From: an uncultured Porphyromonadaceae bacterium | GTDB lineage: Bacteria; Bacteroidota; Bacteroidia; Bacteroidales; Muribaculaceae | Direction: 5' to 3' | Length of the DNA: 8,541 bases | NCBI GenBank assembly: GCA_947176615.1 | Contig: CAMWRO010000110.1 | Location: 1 to 8,541 of the forward strand | Part shown: one piece after another, positions 1 to 6,359 of the stretch | How positions within the stretch are numbered: position 1 is the stretch's first letter | Layout: each line of letters begins with the position of its first letter | Translations under genes and position numbers: made by a program | Notes under the pieces: model-generated | The model's database searches: none | What the model was told of the DNA's origin: nothing | The model's input: the letters and a program-made list of their open reading frames with translations, nothing else

Positions 1-1269
1 GTCATCAGAAATCATCTGATACATGTCAAAGAGGTTGCCGTAGCGGTCACGCACAACATCTTCGCCGAGACGGTTGATGGCATACTTGAAGTCGAGGTAA
101 ACGGCGTTGCCGGTACCTACGCCATAGCCTGCGTCGCAGCGTTCCTTGGCGGCACGCGATGCGATGTCGCGGGGACAGAGGTTACCGAAGGCCGGATAAC
201 GGCGTTCCAAGTAGAAGTCGCGGTCTTCGTCGGGAATATCGGTGGGTTTCTTCTTGCCGGCGCGGATAGCCTCGGCGTCTTCTTTCTTTTTGGGAACCCA
301 GATGCGGCCGTCGTTACGGAGCGATTCGCTCATGAGGGTCAGCTTGGACTGGTCTTCGCCGTGAACGGGGATACAGGTGGGGTGAATCTGGGTGAACGCG
401 AGGTTGGAGAGATAGGCACCGCGACGGAAGGCTTGGATAGCGGCCGAGCCGTTGCAGCCCATAGCGTTGGTCGACAGGAAGAATGTGCGGCCATAACCGC
501 CGGTAGCGAGAACTACGGCATGGGCGGCATAGCGTTCAAGCTCGCCGGTGACGAGGTTGCGCACGATGATACCGCGGGCACGGCCGTCGATGATGACGAG
601 GTCGAGCATTTCGCGGCGGTTGAATGACTTGACGGTACCCTTCTGAATCTGACGGTTCAGTGATGCGTAGGCACCGAGAAGAAGCTGCTGGCCGGTCTGG
701 CCTTTGGCGTAGAATGTACGCGAAACCTGTGCGCCGCCGAATGAACGGTTGGCAAGGAGGCCGCCGTATTCGCGGGCAAAGGGTACACCCTGCTGAACGC
801 ACTGGTCGATGATGTTGTTGGCCACTTCGGCGAGACGGTAAACGTTGGCCTCGCGCGAGCGGAAGTCACCACCCTTTACCGTGTCGTAGAACAGGCGGTA
901 GACCGAGTCACCGTCGTTCTGATAGTCCTTGGCTGCGTTGATACCGCCCTGAGCGGCGATAGAGTGGGCGCGGCGGGGGCTGTCTTGGATGCAGAAGTTG
1001 AGCACGTTAAAGCCCAGCTCGCCAAGTGTCGAGGCAGCCGATGCACCGGCGAGGCCGGTACCGACGACGATGATGTCGAGGTTGCGCTTGTTGGCGGGGT
1101 TCACGAGCTTCTGATGGGCCTTGTAGTTGGTCCATTTCTGCGCGAGGGGACCCTCGGGTATCTTGGAGTCAATCTGATATTCAGGTAAGGCTGAGGATTC
1201 GATGTCGGCATAATCCTTCATGATGGGGGTCGAGTCAATCATACCCTCAAGGTTCTTAATATCTGCCAT
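1..1269 (-). CDS. frdA: Fumarate reductase / succinate dehydrogenase flavoprotein subunit (3' end outside the window)
   Basis: This is the catalytic flavoprotein that interconverts fumarate and succinate at the cytoplasmic face of the membrane; in an anaerobic Bacteroidales it probably works mainly as a fumarate reductase (sdhA is the equivalent name). I translated 423 codons from ATG at 1269 to the left edge, with no stop. Residues 64-75 carry a Rossmann dinucleotide motif (IIVVGTGLAGAS). H102 in RAHSIAAQGG is at the position of the histidine that binds FAD covalently in this family. The substrate-site stretch QIHPT is at 294-298, followed by SESLRNDGR at 314-322, whose R318 is the likely catalytic arginine. 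Family members are roughly 640-660 residues, so about a third is missing on the left. The gene lies 48 bases after the cytochrome b gene, as in C-A-B operons, so the iron-sulfur subunit should come next. Family certain; direction of the reaction inferred. Confidence 0.96.
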   Translation of the reverse strand, partial: MADIKNLEGMIDSTPIMKDYADIESSALPEYQIDSKIPEGPLAQKWTNYKAHQKLVNPANKRNLDIIVVGTGLAGASAASTLGELGFNVLNFCIQDSPRRAHSIAAQGGINAAKDYQNDGDSVYRLFYDTVKGGDFRSREANVYRLAEVANNIIDQCVQQGVPFAREYGGLLANRSFGGAQVSRTFYAKGQTGQQLLLGAYASLNRQIQKGTVKSFNRREMLDLVIIDGRARGIIVRNLVTGELERYAAHAVVLATGGYGRTFFLSTNAMGCNGSAAIQAFRRGAYLSNLAFTQIHPTCIPVHGEDQSKLTLMSESLRNDGRIWVPKKKEDAEAIRAGKKKPTDIPDEDRDFYLERRYPAFGNLCPRDIASRAAKERCDAGYGVGTGNAVYLDFKYAINRLGEDVVRDRYGNLFDMYQMISDD

Positions 1270-1317
1270 ATCTGTGTTGTTGTTTTTATCTGTTATTAAT
1301 ATACCTTTATGAGAGGA

Positions 1318-2253
1318 TTAGTTTTTGCCTTTGCATTCGGGATTGGCACATGTCTCGGGATTGGCACATACACCGTCGGCACAGCAACCTTCGGGGCACT
1401 TTGCAGCAACCTCGATGCATGTTGCCTTAGGGCATTCGGCCTGAGGACAAACCGCATTGGGGCAGGCGGTCTCGCCGCACATCTTGGCACCACACTCGAT
1501 GGCGTCGGTGTCAAGCGCAAACTCTGAACCTTTGGCAAGGTTGTATTCGGTCAATTCCTTCTGGAAATCCGAACTGTTGGCGCGCACGGTGAACACTACA
1601 GCCTCGGCGATAAAGAGAGCAACCACGATGGTGGTCCACCAGCAGGCGATTTTCTTCAGGCGGGGAAGCCATGTGTCGTTATCCCAGCCGCAAGACTGGA
1701 ACATCGACCAGAAACCGTGGTTCATGTGGAACCAAAGGGCGATGAAACCGATGATGTAGACAATCGGAGTCCACACTTGGCTGAACGCAATCTGAATGAA
1801 CAGGGTACCGGCAGCGGGAGAAACCTCGACACCTTCGTGAACATAGTCACAGTGGAGGATTTCAGCAAGCTGCATCTTGGCCCAGAACTGAATCATGTGA
1901 ACCACGAGGAACGCGAGAACAACGATTCCGAGCACGAGCATGTTTTGTGACGACCATTCGACACCGAGGGGTTTCTTGACCACCTTGTAGCGGTCATTGC
2001 CGCGGGCCTTGCGGTTCTGCAAGGTGAGCCACAGGGCATAGATAATGTGAAAGATGAAAAGCGCGGCAAGACCGACGGTCGCAACCAGTGCATACCAGTT
2101 GGCTCCGAGGAACTCGCACACAGCATTATAGCCCTGAGGCCAGAAAAGCGCAACACCGTTCATCAAGCAGTGAAACGTGACAAATAGGACGAGGCACGCT
2201 CCGGTGATAGCCATCACGAGCTTGCGTCCTATAGATGAGCATGTTAACCACAT
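1318..2253 (-). CDS. frdC: Succinate dehydrogenase / fumarate reductase cytochrome b subunit with a Cys-rich C-terminal extension
   Basis: This is the haem-b membrane anchor (b558 family, also sdhC) that passes electrons between menaquinone and the flavoprotein/iron-sulfur subunits. Five hydrophobic helices are visible at about 10-33, 52-78, 104-125, 155-175 and 203-223. H28, H69, H119 and H176 (or H179) fall inside helices and are candidate ligands for two b haems. Bacteroidota members usually end soon after the fifth helix, near 220-240 residues by my recollection; this one has 311. The extra part is a polar linker (224-253) and then a tail with 12 Cys at 254, 259, 264, 269, 274, 279, 286, 290, 291, 296, 302 and 307. 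With five helices and a cytoplasmic N-terminus the tail should face the periplasm. Reading the DNA shows it is in frame and not separated by a stop. Start is ATG at 2253, about 75-80 bases after two promoter candidates. Core function is sure; the role of the tail is unknown. Confidence 0.94.
   Translation of the reverse strand: MWLTCSSIGRKLVMAITGACLVLFVTFHCLMNGVALFWPQGYNAVCEFLGANWYALVATVGLAALFIFHIIYALWLTLQNRKARGNDRYKVVKKPLGVEWSSQNMLVLGIVVLAFLVVHMIQFWAKMQLAEILHCDYVHEGVEVSPAAGTLFIQIAFSQVWTPIVYIIGFIALWFHMNHGFWSMFQSCGWDNDTWLPRLKKIACWWTTIVVALFIAEAVVFTVRANSSDFQKELTEYNLAKGSEFALDTDAIECGAKMCGETACPNAVCPQAECPKATCIEVAAKCPEGCCADGVCANPETCANPECKGKN
1337..1369 (-). repeat. 15-bp direct repeat inside the Cys-rich tail
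   Basis: TCGGGATTGGCACAT (plus strand) occurs at 1337-1351 and again identically at 1355-1369, a period of 18 bases or six codons. On the coding strand each copy encodes Cys-Ala-Asn-Pro-Glu, with one Thr codon between them. Identity at the DNA level, including third codon positions, suggests a recent duplication of this part of the tail. Confidence 0.85.
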
Positions 2254-2329
2254 AGTAGTTCTTTAATTTGAGATTATTAATCAGTTATTTAAAATTGTTG
2301 CTATTGTTTTGATTAAGTATTCACTTCTG

Positions 2330-2373
2330 CAAAATTAGTGCAAATTTACCTCCTTTACAACTATTAAAGCAAA
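2330..2373 (-). promoter_or_regulatory. Two overlapping Bacteroidota-type promoter candidates for frdC-frdA
   Basis: On the minus strand, TTTG at 2373-2370 is followed after 21 bases by TAAATTTG at 2348-2341. This matches the Bacteroidota primary sigma factor pattern (-33 TTTG, -7 TAnnTTTG). A second -7 box, TAATTTTG at 2337-2330, has the weaker upstream box GTTG at 2361-2358, 20 bases away. Predicted transcription starts lie near 2334 and 2323, leaving a leader of roughly 70-80 bases before the frdC ATG. The position right after a hairpin and before the frd genes supports a real promoter. The leader (2254-2329) is AT-rich and I see no riboswitch or operator in it. Confidence 0.6.
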
Positions 2374-2378
2374 ATTAA

Positions 2379-2401
2379 GGAAAAATTTCGACAATTTTTC
2401 C
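2379..2401 (-). terminator. AT-rich hairpin, probable intrinsic terminator after the four-helix-bundle gene
   Basis: GGAAAAATT (2379-2387) and AATTTTTCC (2393-2401) form a perfect 9-bp inverted repeat around a 5-base loop. Read on the minus strand it starts 37 bases after the stop at 2438 and is followed by the T-rich stretch TTAATTTTGCTTTAAT. The stem is poor in G+C, so termination may be weak. Its place between the end of one minus-strand block and the promoter boxes of the next supports the call. The stem is symmetrical and could also simply be an AT-rich spacer. Confidence 0.5.
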
Positions 2402-2437
2402 CTCCTCCCCGAAAAATCATGCCCACATCATGGTGTT

Positions 2438-2995
2438 TCATGAGTTGTTGGAGTTTCGGTAATTGATGCGGGCTTTGTACATTTGCTCTTTTATGCCGCC
2501 GTTTTTAACAAAATCGGATTGAAGGCGCTCAAGAAGTTTGCGCAGGAAGACGTCGGTCTGGTGAATGAGTGTGATGGCGATGTTGGCGGTAGTTTCCGGC
2601 GTGCGTTGTTTGATTGCCTCGACATAGAAAGATGAATCGTTGTTAGCCGAGCAGACTACTCTTGCCTTTTTCGCTTTTTCTGAATCAGCCGGCCACTTGA
2701 TGAGATTCCTCACCCTAAGAAAGTCCTCATAGTCAAGCAATAGCTCCTGCAGACTTGCTCTTGCCACATTTATCAGTTTTATTTCCGTTTCGGCCGAAGT
2801 GGCAGCCGCAGCCGAGCCCTCGGCGATGTTTTGGCGACCGCTGCGGGCAGCCTGCACCATCTGGTCGATGGTGCGGTCTCCCTTTTGAAGGTGAGTATGG
2901 GCGAAATAGTAGGTGATGTCGTAGATACATTGCGCCTTTTGGAAAGCTATGAGCTTTCGATAGTTGCCTTTTGGAGGGAGGAAGGTCTCGGCCAT
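2438..2995 (-). CDS. Four-helix-bundle protein of the 23S rRNA intervening-sequence-protein / S23 family, with C-terminal suffix segment
   Basis: This small helical protein has 185 residues. The family signature DQMVQAARSGRQNIAEG lies at 44-60, corresponding to the usual DQ(L/M)xRAAxSxxxNIAEG, and is followed by a long amphipathic helix (about 65-98) and another at 133-158. Classic members are about 115-130 residues. Here there is an insert around 100-130 and a C-terminal GGIKEQMYKAR segment (166-176) that resembles the Bacteroidota 'four helix bundle suffix' type. The family includes proteins first found in intervening sequences of 23S rRNA genes, and its fold is shared with the accessory protein Avd of diversity-generating retroelements. 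No rRNA, reverse transcriptase or template/variable repeats are seen here, so those roles are not supported. Molecular function is unknown. It starts at ATG 2995, 17 bases after a 9-bp tandem repeat, and no promoter boxes are evident upstream, so it may be read through from the operon above. Confidence 0.88.
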   Translation of the reverse strand: MAETFLPPKGNYRKLIAFQKAQCIYDITYYFAHTHLQKGDRTIDQMVQAARSGRQNIAEGSAAAATSAETEIKLINVARASLQELLLDYEDFLRVRNLIKWPADSEKAKKARVVCSANNDSSFYVEAIKQRTPETTANIAITLIHQTDVFLRKLLERLQSDFVKNGGIKEQMYKARINYRNSNNS

Positions 2996-3012
2996 GATTT
3001 TCGGTTTTAGAG

Positions 3013-3042
3013 TTGATATTATTGATATTATTGATGTTATTG
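3013..3042. repeat. Short 9-bp tandem repeat, TTGATATTA type
   Basis: On the plus strand, TTGATATTA occurs at 3013-3021 and 3022-3030, then TTGATGTTA at 3031-3039 and a truncated TTG at 3040-3042. The copies keep the same 9-base phase as the different repeat that follows directly at 3043. The array ends 17 bases upstream of the start codon of the minus-strand four-helix-bundle gene. Confidence 0.8.
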
Positions 3043-3096
3043 GACTAATTAGACTAATTAGACTAATTAGACTAATAGGACTAATTAGACCTATTT
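3043..3096. repeat. 9-bp tandem repeat, GACTAATTA type, built on the palindrome CTAATTAG
   Basis: Plus-strand units are GACTAATTA at 3043, 3052 and 3061, GACTAATAG at 3070, GACTAATTA at 3079, and the degenerate GACCTATTT at 3088. Consecutive units create CTAATTAG, which is its own reverse complement, so the array reads almost the same on both strands. Frames containing GAC-TAA-TTA or ACT-AAT-TAG are closed; the same holds on the minus strand, giving stops in four of six frames. The minus-strand gene upstream takes its stop codon (TAG, 3083-3081) and its last two sense codons from this array. No coding function is proposed; it looks like expanded spacer DNA. Confidence 0.88.
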
Positions 3097-4067
3097 ACTT
3101 TGCGCGAGAAACGGAGGGTGGTTTTGTAGAGGGGGAAGTTGAGGGTGAGGATGGCTTTTTGCGTGATGGTGGCGTGGATGTCGCGGGTGAGGGGTGTGAA
3201 TGTCGCGTCGGTCCACCGGAGGTCATAGTGGTCGATGAACTGCGTGGGGAGCAGGCGGCCTTTGAGCATTCCGGGACTCCACAGTCCGGACATTTTCTGC
3301 GCTCCCGACACATACAGGATGTCGTAGGCTCCCGGGATGTCATCGGCTGCGACAATCGCGAGGGTGTACCGTCCGCCCGGGATGGCATAATCGGGGTCGT
3401 TTTCGCGGTCAAGATATTCCCAGTAACCCTCGACGGGGTCGGTCGACGACGACAGGTGGCTGTCGATGTCGTCGAGGGTCCACAGTGTCATTGCGTCGGT
3501 GACCGGGTCAGTCGCCGTCTCGACCATCATTGTGGACACTGTCAGGGGGACTGACGAGAATAGGCCCGGGGAGGGAATCTCCTCAATCGGCACCGGACCG
3601 ACCAATTCAAGCTCCCGGCTGCCGCCGAAAATGTTCATCTGCCCTGCTATGATGTCGATTTCAGCTGTCAGGGTGTTGAACCCTCCTTTGACCGTAGAAA
3701 ATCCTCGGGTAAATCGCCGTGTTAGAATCACGCTGTCGTTTCGGCTGACCGTGACCTGCATGAATGGCTCGTCAAAGGCTGAGCCGAAATCGCTGTTGCC
3801 GGGTGTCAGGGCGACAATGTAGTCCGCGCCGCTGTCAGTGGCAAGAGTAATTCCCCATGATGCATCGGAGAGGCCGTCGCGCTCGCGCACTTTGTCAAAT
3901 GCAGCCCTTGCCTCGACCGTCATCATGGCCGTGGAGGCCGGAATATCGACAAGCAGCTGTGTCGTGTCGCCCGTGAGTGTGCGGAGAGAGTCAAAGTAGA
4001 CGCGCTTGGCTCCTGCGTGAAAGCAGGTGCCGAGAATGAGGAGGATGAGGAGGGAAAAGGGTTTCAT
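3081..4067 (-). CDS. Secreted protein of unknown function
   Basis: I do not recognise a family in these 328 residues. The N-terminus (1-20) is a convincing signal peptide: Lys2, a hydrophobic core rich in Leu/Ile, then HAGA before K21, fitting signal peptidase I cleavage after A20. C15 is preceded by LGT, which is a poor lipobox, so a lipoprotein is possible but less likely. The rest has alternating polar/hydrophobic stretches typical of beta-rich exported proteins. It has aromatic clusters at 215-235 (GYWEYLDRENDPDYAIPGG) and 276-290 (QFIDHYDLRWTDATF), and no Cys after residue 15. The ATG at 4067 touches the miaA stop codon with no gap (TAAATG), so its translation is probably coupled to miaA. 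The C-terminus ends inside the 9-bp repeat, so the last residues (RSN) may not be ancestral. It is probably exported to the periplasm or outer membrane; function unknown. Confidence 0.85.
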   Translation of the reverse strand: MKPFSLLILLILGTCFHAGAKRVYFDSLRTLTGDTTQLLVDIPASTAMMTVEARAAFDKVRERDGLSDASWGITLATDSGADYIVALTPGNSDFGSAFDEPFMQVTVSRNDSVILTRRFTRGFSTVKGGFNTLTAEIDIIAGQMNIFGGSRELELVGPVPIEEIPSPGLFSSVPLTVSTMMVETATDPVTDAMTLWTLDDIDSHLSSSTDPVEGYWEYLDRENDPDYAIPGGRYTLAIVAADDIPGAYDILYVSGAQKMSGLWSPGMLKGRLLPTQFIDHYDLRWTDATFTPLTRDIHATITQKAILTLNFPLYKTTLRFSRKVNRSN

Positions 4068-4991
4068 TTATTTTATCAGTGATATGACGCGGTTGACAAA
4101 TTCGTCGGCCGGCAGGTCGCCCGGGAGCCAGTGTATCGGGAACCCGCGTTTTTCCATCCCGCGGAACCATGTCATCTGCCGCTTGGCAAACTGGTGGATG
4201 GCGATTTCGAGCTGTGATGTCATCTCGTCGAGTGTCAGTTCTCCGATAAGGTGGCGGGTTATAAATTTGTATTCAAGACCGTAATATATGAGGTCTTCGG
4301 GCGCAATGCCGCTGTCGAGCAGTCTCTGCACCTCGGCCACCATTCCCTCGTCGAGACGGGCGTGGAGCCGCTCGGTGATGCGGCGGCGGCGCGTGTCGCG
4401 GTCGACCTCCACGCCGATGACGAGCGCGTCGGTGAGCGGGGTCGGGGCGGCTTGGGCGGCAGCCTCGGGGTGCTCGTGATAATAACGTTGAATCTCGATT
4501 GCCCTGACGGCGCGTTTGACAGTGTCGACATCGGTGACGTTGTGGAGCGTTTTCATCGATGCGAGCATGGCGGTCAGCTCGTCGAGACTTTTCTTTTCAA
4601 GCGATTGTCTCAGCTCCGGGTTGGCGGGGACTTCGGGGAGAGAGATGCCTTTCAGCACGCTTTCGACATAAAGTCCCGTGCCGCCGCAGAGGATCGGCAT
4701 CCTGCCGCGCGCCACGATGTCGTCCCTGACCTCGGCATAATCACGCAGATATTCAAAAAGATTGTATTTGTATCCGGCGGGACAGATGTCGAGCATGTGT
4801 GCCGGGATGTCGCCATACTCTCTGATGTCTTTCCCGGTGCCGATGTCCATGCCGCGGTAGACCTGACGCGAGTCGGCGCTGATAATCTCGCCGCCGACAG
4901 CGCGGGCCACGTCGACAGCGCGGCGGGTCTTTCCCGAGGCTGTCGGGCCTGTGATAACGATTAATGACGTCTTTTCCATCGGTCTTATCAT
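4068..4991 (-). CDS. miaA: tRNA dimethylallyltransferase
   Basis: MiaA transfers a dimethylallyl group from dimethylallyl diphosphate to N6 of adenosine 37 in tRNAs that read codons starting with U, the first step to ms2i6A, in the cytoplasm. Its 307 residues are a normal length. Visible motifs are the P-loop GPTASGKT (15-22); SADSRQVYRGMDIGTGK (38-54) with the expected catalytic Asp at D40; CGGTGLYVE (102-109); and the C-terminal AKRQMTWFRG (269-278). GTGK rather than GTAK, followed by IPAHMLDICPAGYKYN, resembles the second of two MiaA types that I recall in Bacteroidota, so another miaA elsewhere in the genome would not be surprising. ATG at 4991 overlaps the upstream stop in ATGA, which argues for coupling and for this start; an in-frame ATG at 4979 would remove four residues and cannot be excluded. 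The secreted-protein gene follows without a gap. Confidence 0.97.
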   Translation of the reverse strand: MIRPMEKTSLIVITGPTASGKTRRAVDVARAVGGEIISADSRQVYRGMDIGTGKDIREYGDIPAHMLDICPAGYKYNLFEYLRDYAEVRDDIVARGRMPILCGGTGLYVESVLKGISLPEVPANPELRQSLEKKSLDELTAMLASMKTLHNVTDVDTVKRAVRAIEIQRYYHEHPEAAAQAAPTPLTDALVIGVEVDRDTRRRRITERLHARLDEGMVAEVQRLLDSGIAPEDLIYYGLEYKFITRHLIGELTLDEMTSQLEIAIHQFAKRQMTWFRGMEKRGFPIHWLPGDLPADEFVNRVISLIK

Positions 4992-6331
4992 TTACTGTTG
5001 ATACCCGAGATATTTTTCTGCCACCATTTGCGCAGCCTGAAGAAGGGTTTGTCTTCGTTGTTGCGGGCGATATACAGCCAGTGGGGGTCGTTGAAATCGA
5101 CATCCCAGTCCTGAATGCCGTTGATGCGGAACATGGGGCGGTAGTTCTTGATGCGGTACAGCCGACGGCCTTCGCGGTCATATGTTTTCCACATCATCGC
5201 AACGGTGTAGAGGCGGTTGATTTCGGTCGACAGCAGTGGCGACAGCGCGCCCATTGTCATGAGTCGCTGGAGTTGCGGGATGGAGAACCATTTTCCTGAC
5301 ATGGATGCTGTCTCGGTTTTCCCGGTGTCGTCGAGCGTGACGATAAAGTGGAATATGTTGCATGTCCCGGTCATGTCGGCGCTTTCATACATGGTCCTGA
5401 TGCGGAACCCCCCGGCCGGGATGCCGCTCAGGTCGGTAAACATCTTTGAGGCTCTGTCGAGGGATATGCTTTTGTGATAGTTAAGCGAGACTGTTGCCGG
5501 GGTGTCTATCAATCCCATGCCGGGATCCTGAGGAAATTCCTCGTTTTCTCCGAGGAAAATGCGGTCTTTGGTCAGGACGAGGAACCGCACCCGGGTATAG
5601 TTTTCGGTGACTTTGCAGGAGTGTCCCGAATGTCCGTAATAATATCCCCATATCGTGAAATACCTTGTCCCCATGTAGATGACCGTGATTGCCCATATGA
5701 TTACGGGAATCCAGTGGTAGAAAAAGTGGTCGGGGTCGTTGATGTTGACGTTTACATAATAAAATGTATAATACCCCCACGACTCGATGGTCAGGAGCAG
5801 GAATGTCATTACGAAAAATTTCAGCTGGTAGAGGCTCTCCTGAGTGTAGATGCGTCCGAGGTATCCTCGCTCGGGGGGAGTGCCGTAGCGTATCTTGCAG
5901 TCCTGACAGATTGCCGCGCGACCGCCGCGCCACATCATTACCAGTCCCACCATCGTCGCTACGGGGCCGAGGACAAGGATGGTTATATAGGGATGGTTGA
6001 TGTTAAGAAGCTCGGGGTCGAAAATGTTGTTGACATACCCCCTGACATAGAACACGTCGATGGCCAGCATCACGATTCCCGAGTAGAGCAGGACACGCGC
6101 CACGACCCAAGGGATGAGGCGGCATGCTCCCGACGCGGGTCGGGCGGTGCTGCGGCGTATCCACACGGTCATTATGCCGAAAAAGGCGAGCGCGATGAGC
6201 GGCAGCCACAGTTTTGAAATCCAGAGAGACAGGAGAACCAGTAAGACAAGAGCACCGGTTGACAGCGTCCAGTTAAACCATAAGGAAAAAATTCCCTGTT
6301 CGGTGGCCAGTTTCCGTTGAGATTCCTCCAT
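4988..6331 (-). CDS. Six-helix membrane protein of unknown function with a large cytoplasmic domain
   Basis: I cannot assign a named family to this 447-residue protein. Six hydrophobic helices are visible at about 18-38, 41-58, 73-95, 114-134, 171-192 and 205-226. Positively charged loops at 59-72 (RRSTARP...) and 135-170 place the N-terminus and the C-terminal half in the cytoplasm by the positive-inside rule. The 135-170 loop carries one CxxC pair (C142, C145), CQDCKIRYGTPPERG; two more cysteines would be needed for a classic zinc site, unless the protein forms a dimer. Residues 227-447 are soluble, mixed alpha/beta by eye, rich in aromatic and charged residues, with no motif I recognise. 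ATG at 6331 lies 28 bases after the stop of the peptidase gene, and the stop overlaps miaA, so it belongs to the same operon. It is likely a lineage-specific conserved membrane protein. Confidence 0.85.
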   Translation of the reverse strand: MEESQRKLATEQGIFSLWFNWTLSTGALVLLVLLSLWISKLWLPLIALAFFGIMTVWIRRSTARPASGACRLIPWVVARVLLYSGIVMLAIDVFYVRGYVNNIFDPELLNINHPYITILVLGPVATMVGLVMMWRGGRAAICQDCKIRYGTPPERGYLGRIYTQESLYQLKFFVMTFLLLTIESWGYYTFYYVNVNINDPDHFFYHWIPVIIWAITVIYMGTRYFTIWGYYYGHSGHSCKVTENYTRVRFLVLTKDRIFLGENEEFPQDPGMGLIDTPATVSLNYHKSISLDRASKMFTDLSGIPAGGFRIRTMYESADMTGTCNIFHFIVTLDDTGKTETASMSGKWFSIPQLQRLMTMGALSPLLSTEINRLYTVAMMWKTYDREGRRLYRIKNYRPMFRINGIQDWDVDFNDPHWLYIARNNEDKPFFRLRKWWQKNISGINSK

Positions 6332-6359
6332 GAAAATGTCAGCAAAAATCCTGTTAGTG

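Noticed and set aside
2402..2437. ATCATG repeated at 2416-2431 as a possible hairpin
   Set aside because: The two copies are direct repeats, and only the short CATG cores are palindromic, so no stable stem forms.
2438..2995. Possible diversity-generating retroelement, since Avd shares the four-helix-bundle fold
   Set aside because: No reverse transcriptase and no template/variable repeat pair are present, and the protein fits the suffix-type family better than Avd.
3013..3096. Possible CRISPR array
   Set aside because: Units are 9 bases with no unique spacers between them and no cas genes nearby.
2964..3554. A 196-codon plus-strand frame beginning with repeated Leu-Ile-Arg and Ile-Ile-Asp triplets
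   Set aside because: The triplets are just the 9-bp repeats translated in one of their two open frames; the rest is antisense to the secreted-protein gene and has no recognisable domain.
4020..4067. Lipobox in the secreted protein at LGTC (residues 12-15)
   Set aside because: Thr before Cys is unusual for lipoprotein signals and an AGA signal peptidase I site follows at 18-20; kept only as a weaker alternative.
4251..4964. A 237-codon plus-strand frame antisense to miaA
   Set aside because: miaA has all family motifs on the other strand; the antisense frame has none.
5474..6217. A 247-codon plus-strand frame antisense to the membrane protein
   Set aside because: The minus-strand frame has clear transmembrane helices and operon-type junctions, while this one shows only composition bias.
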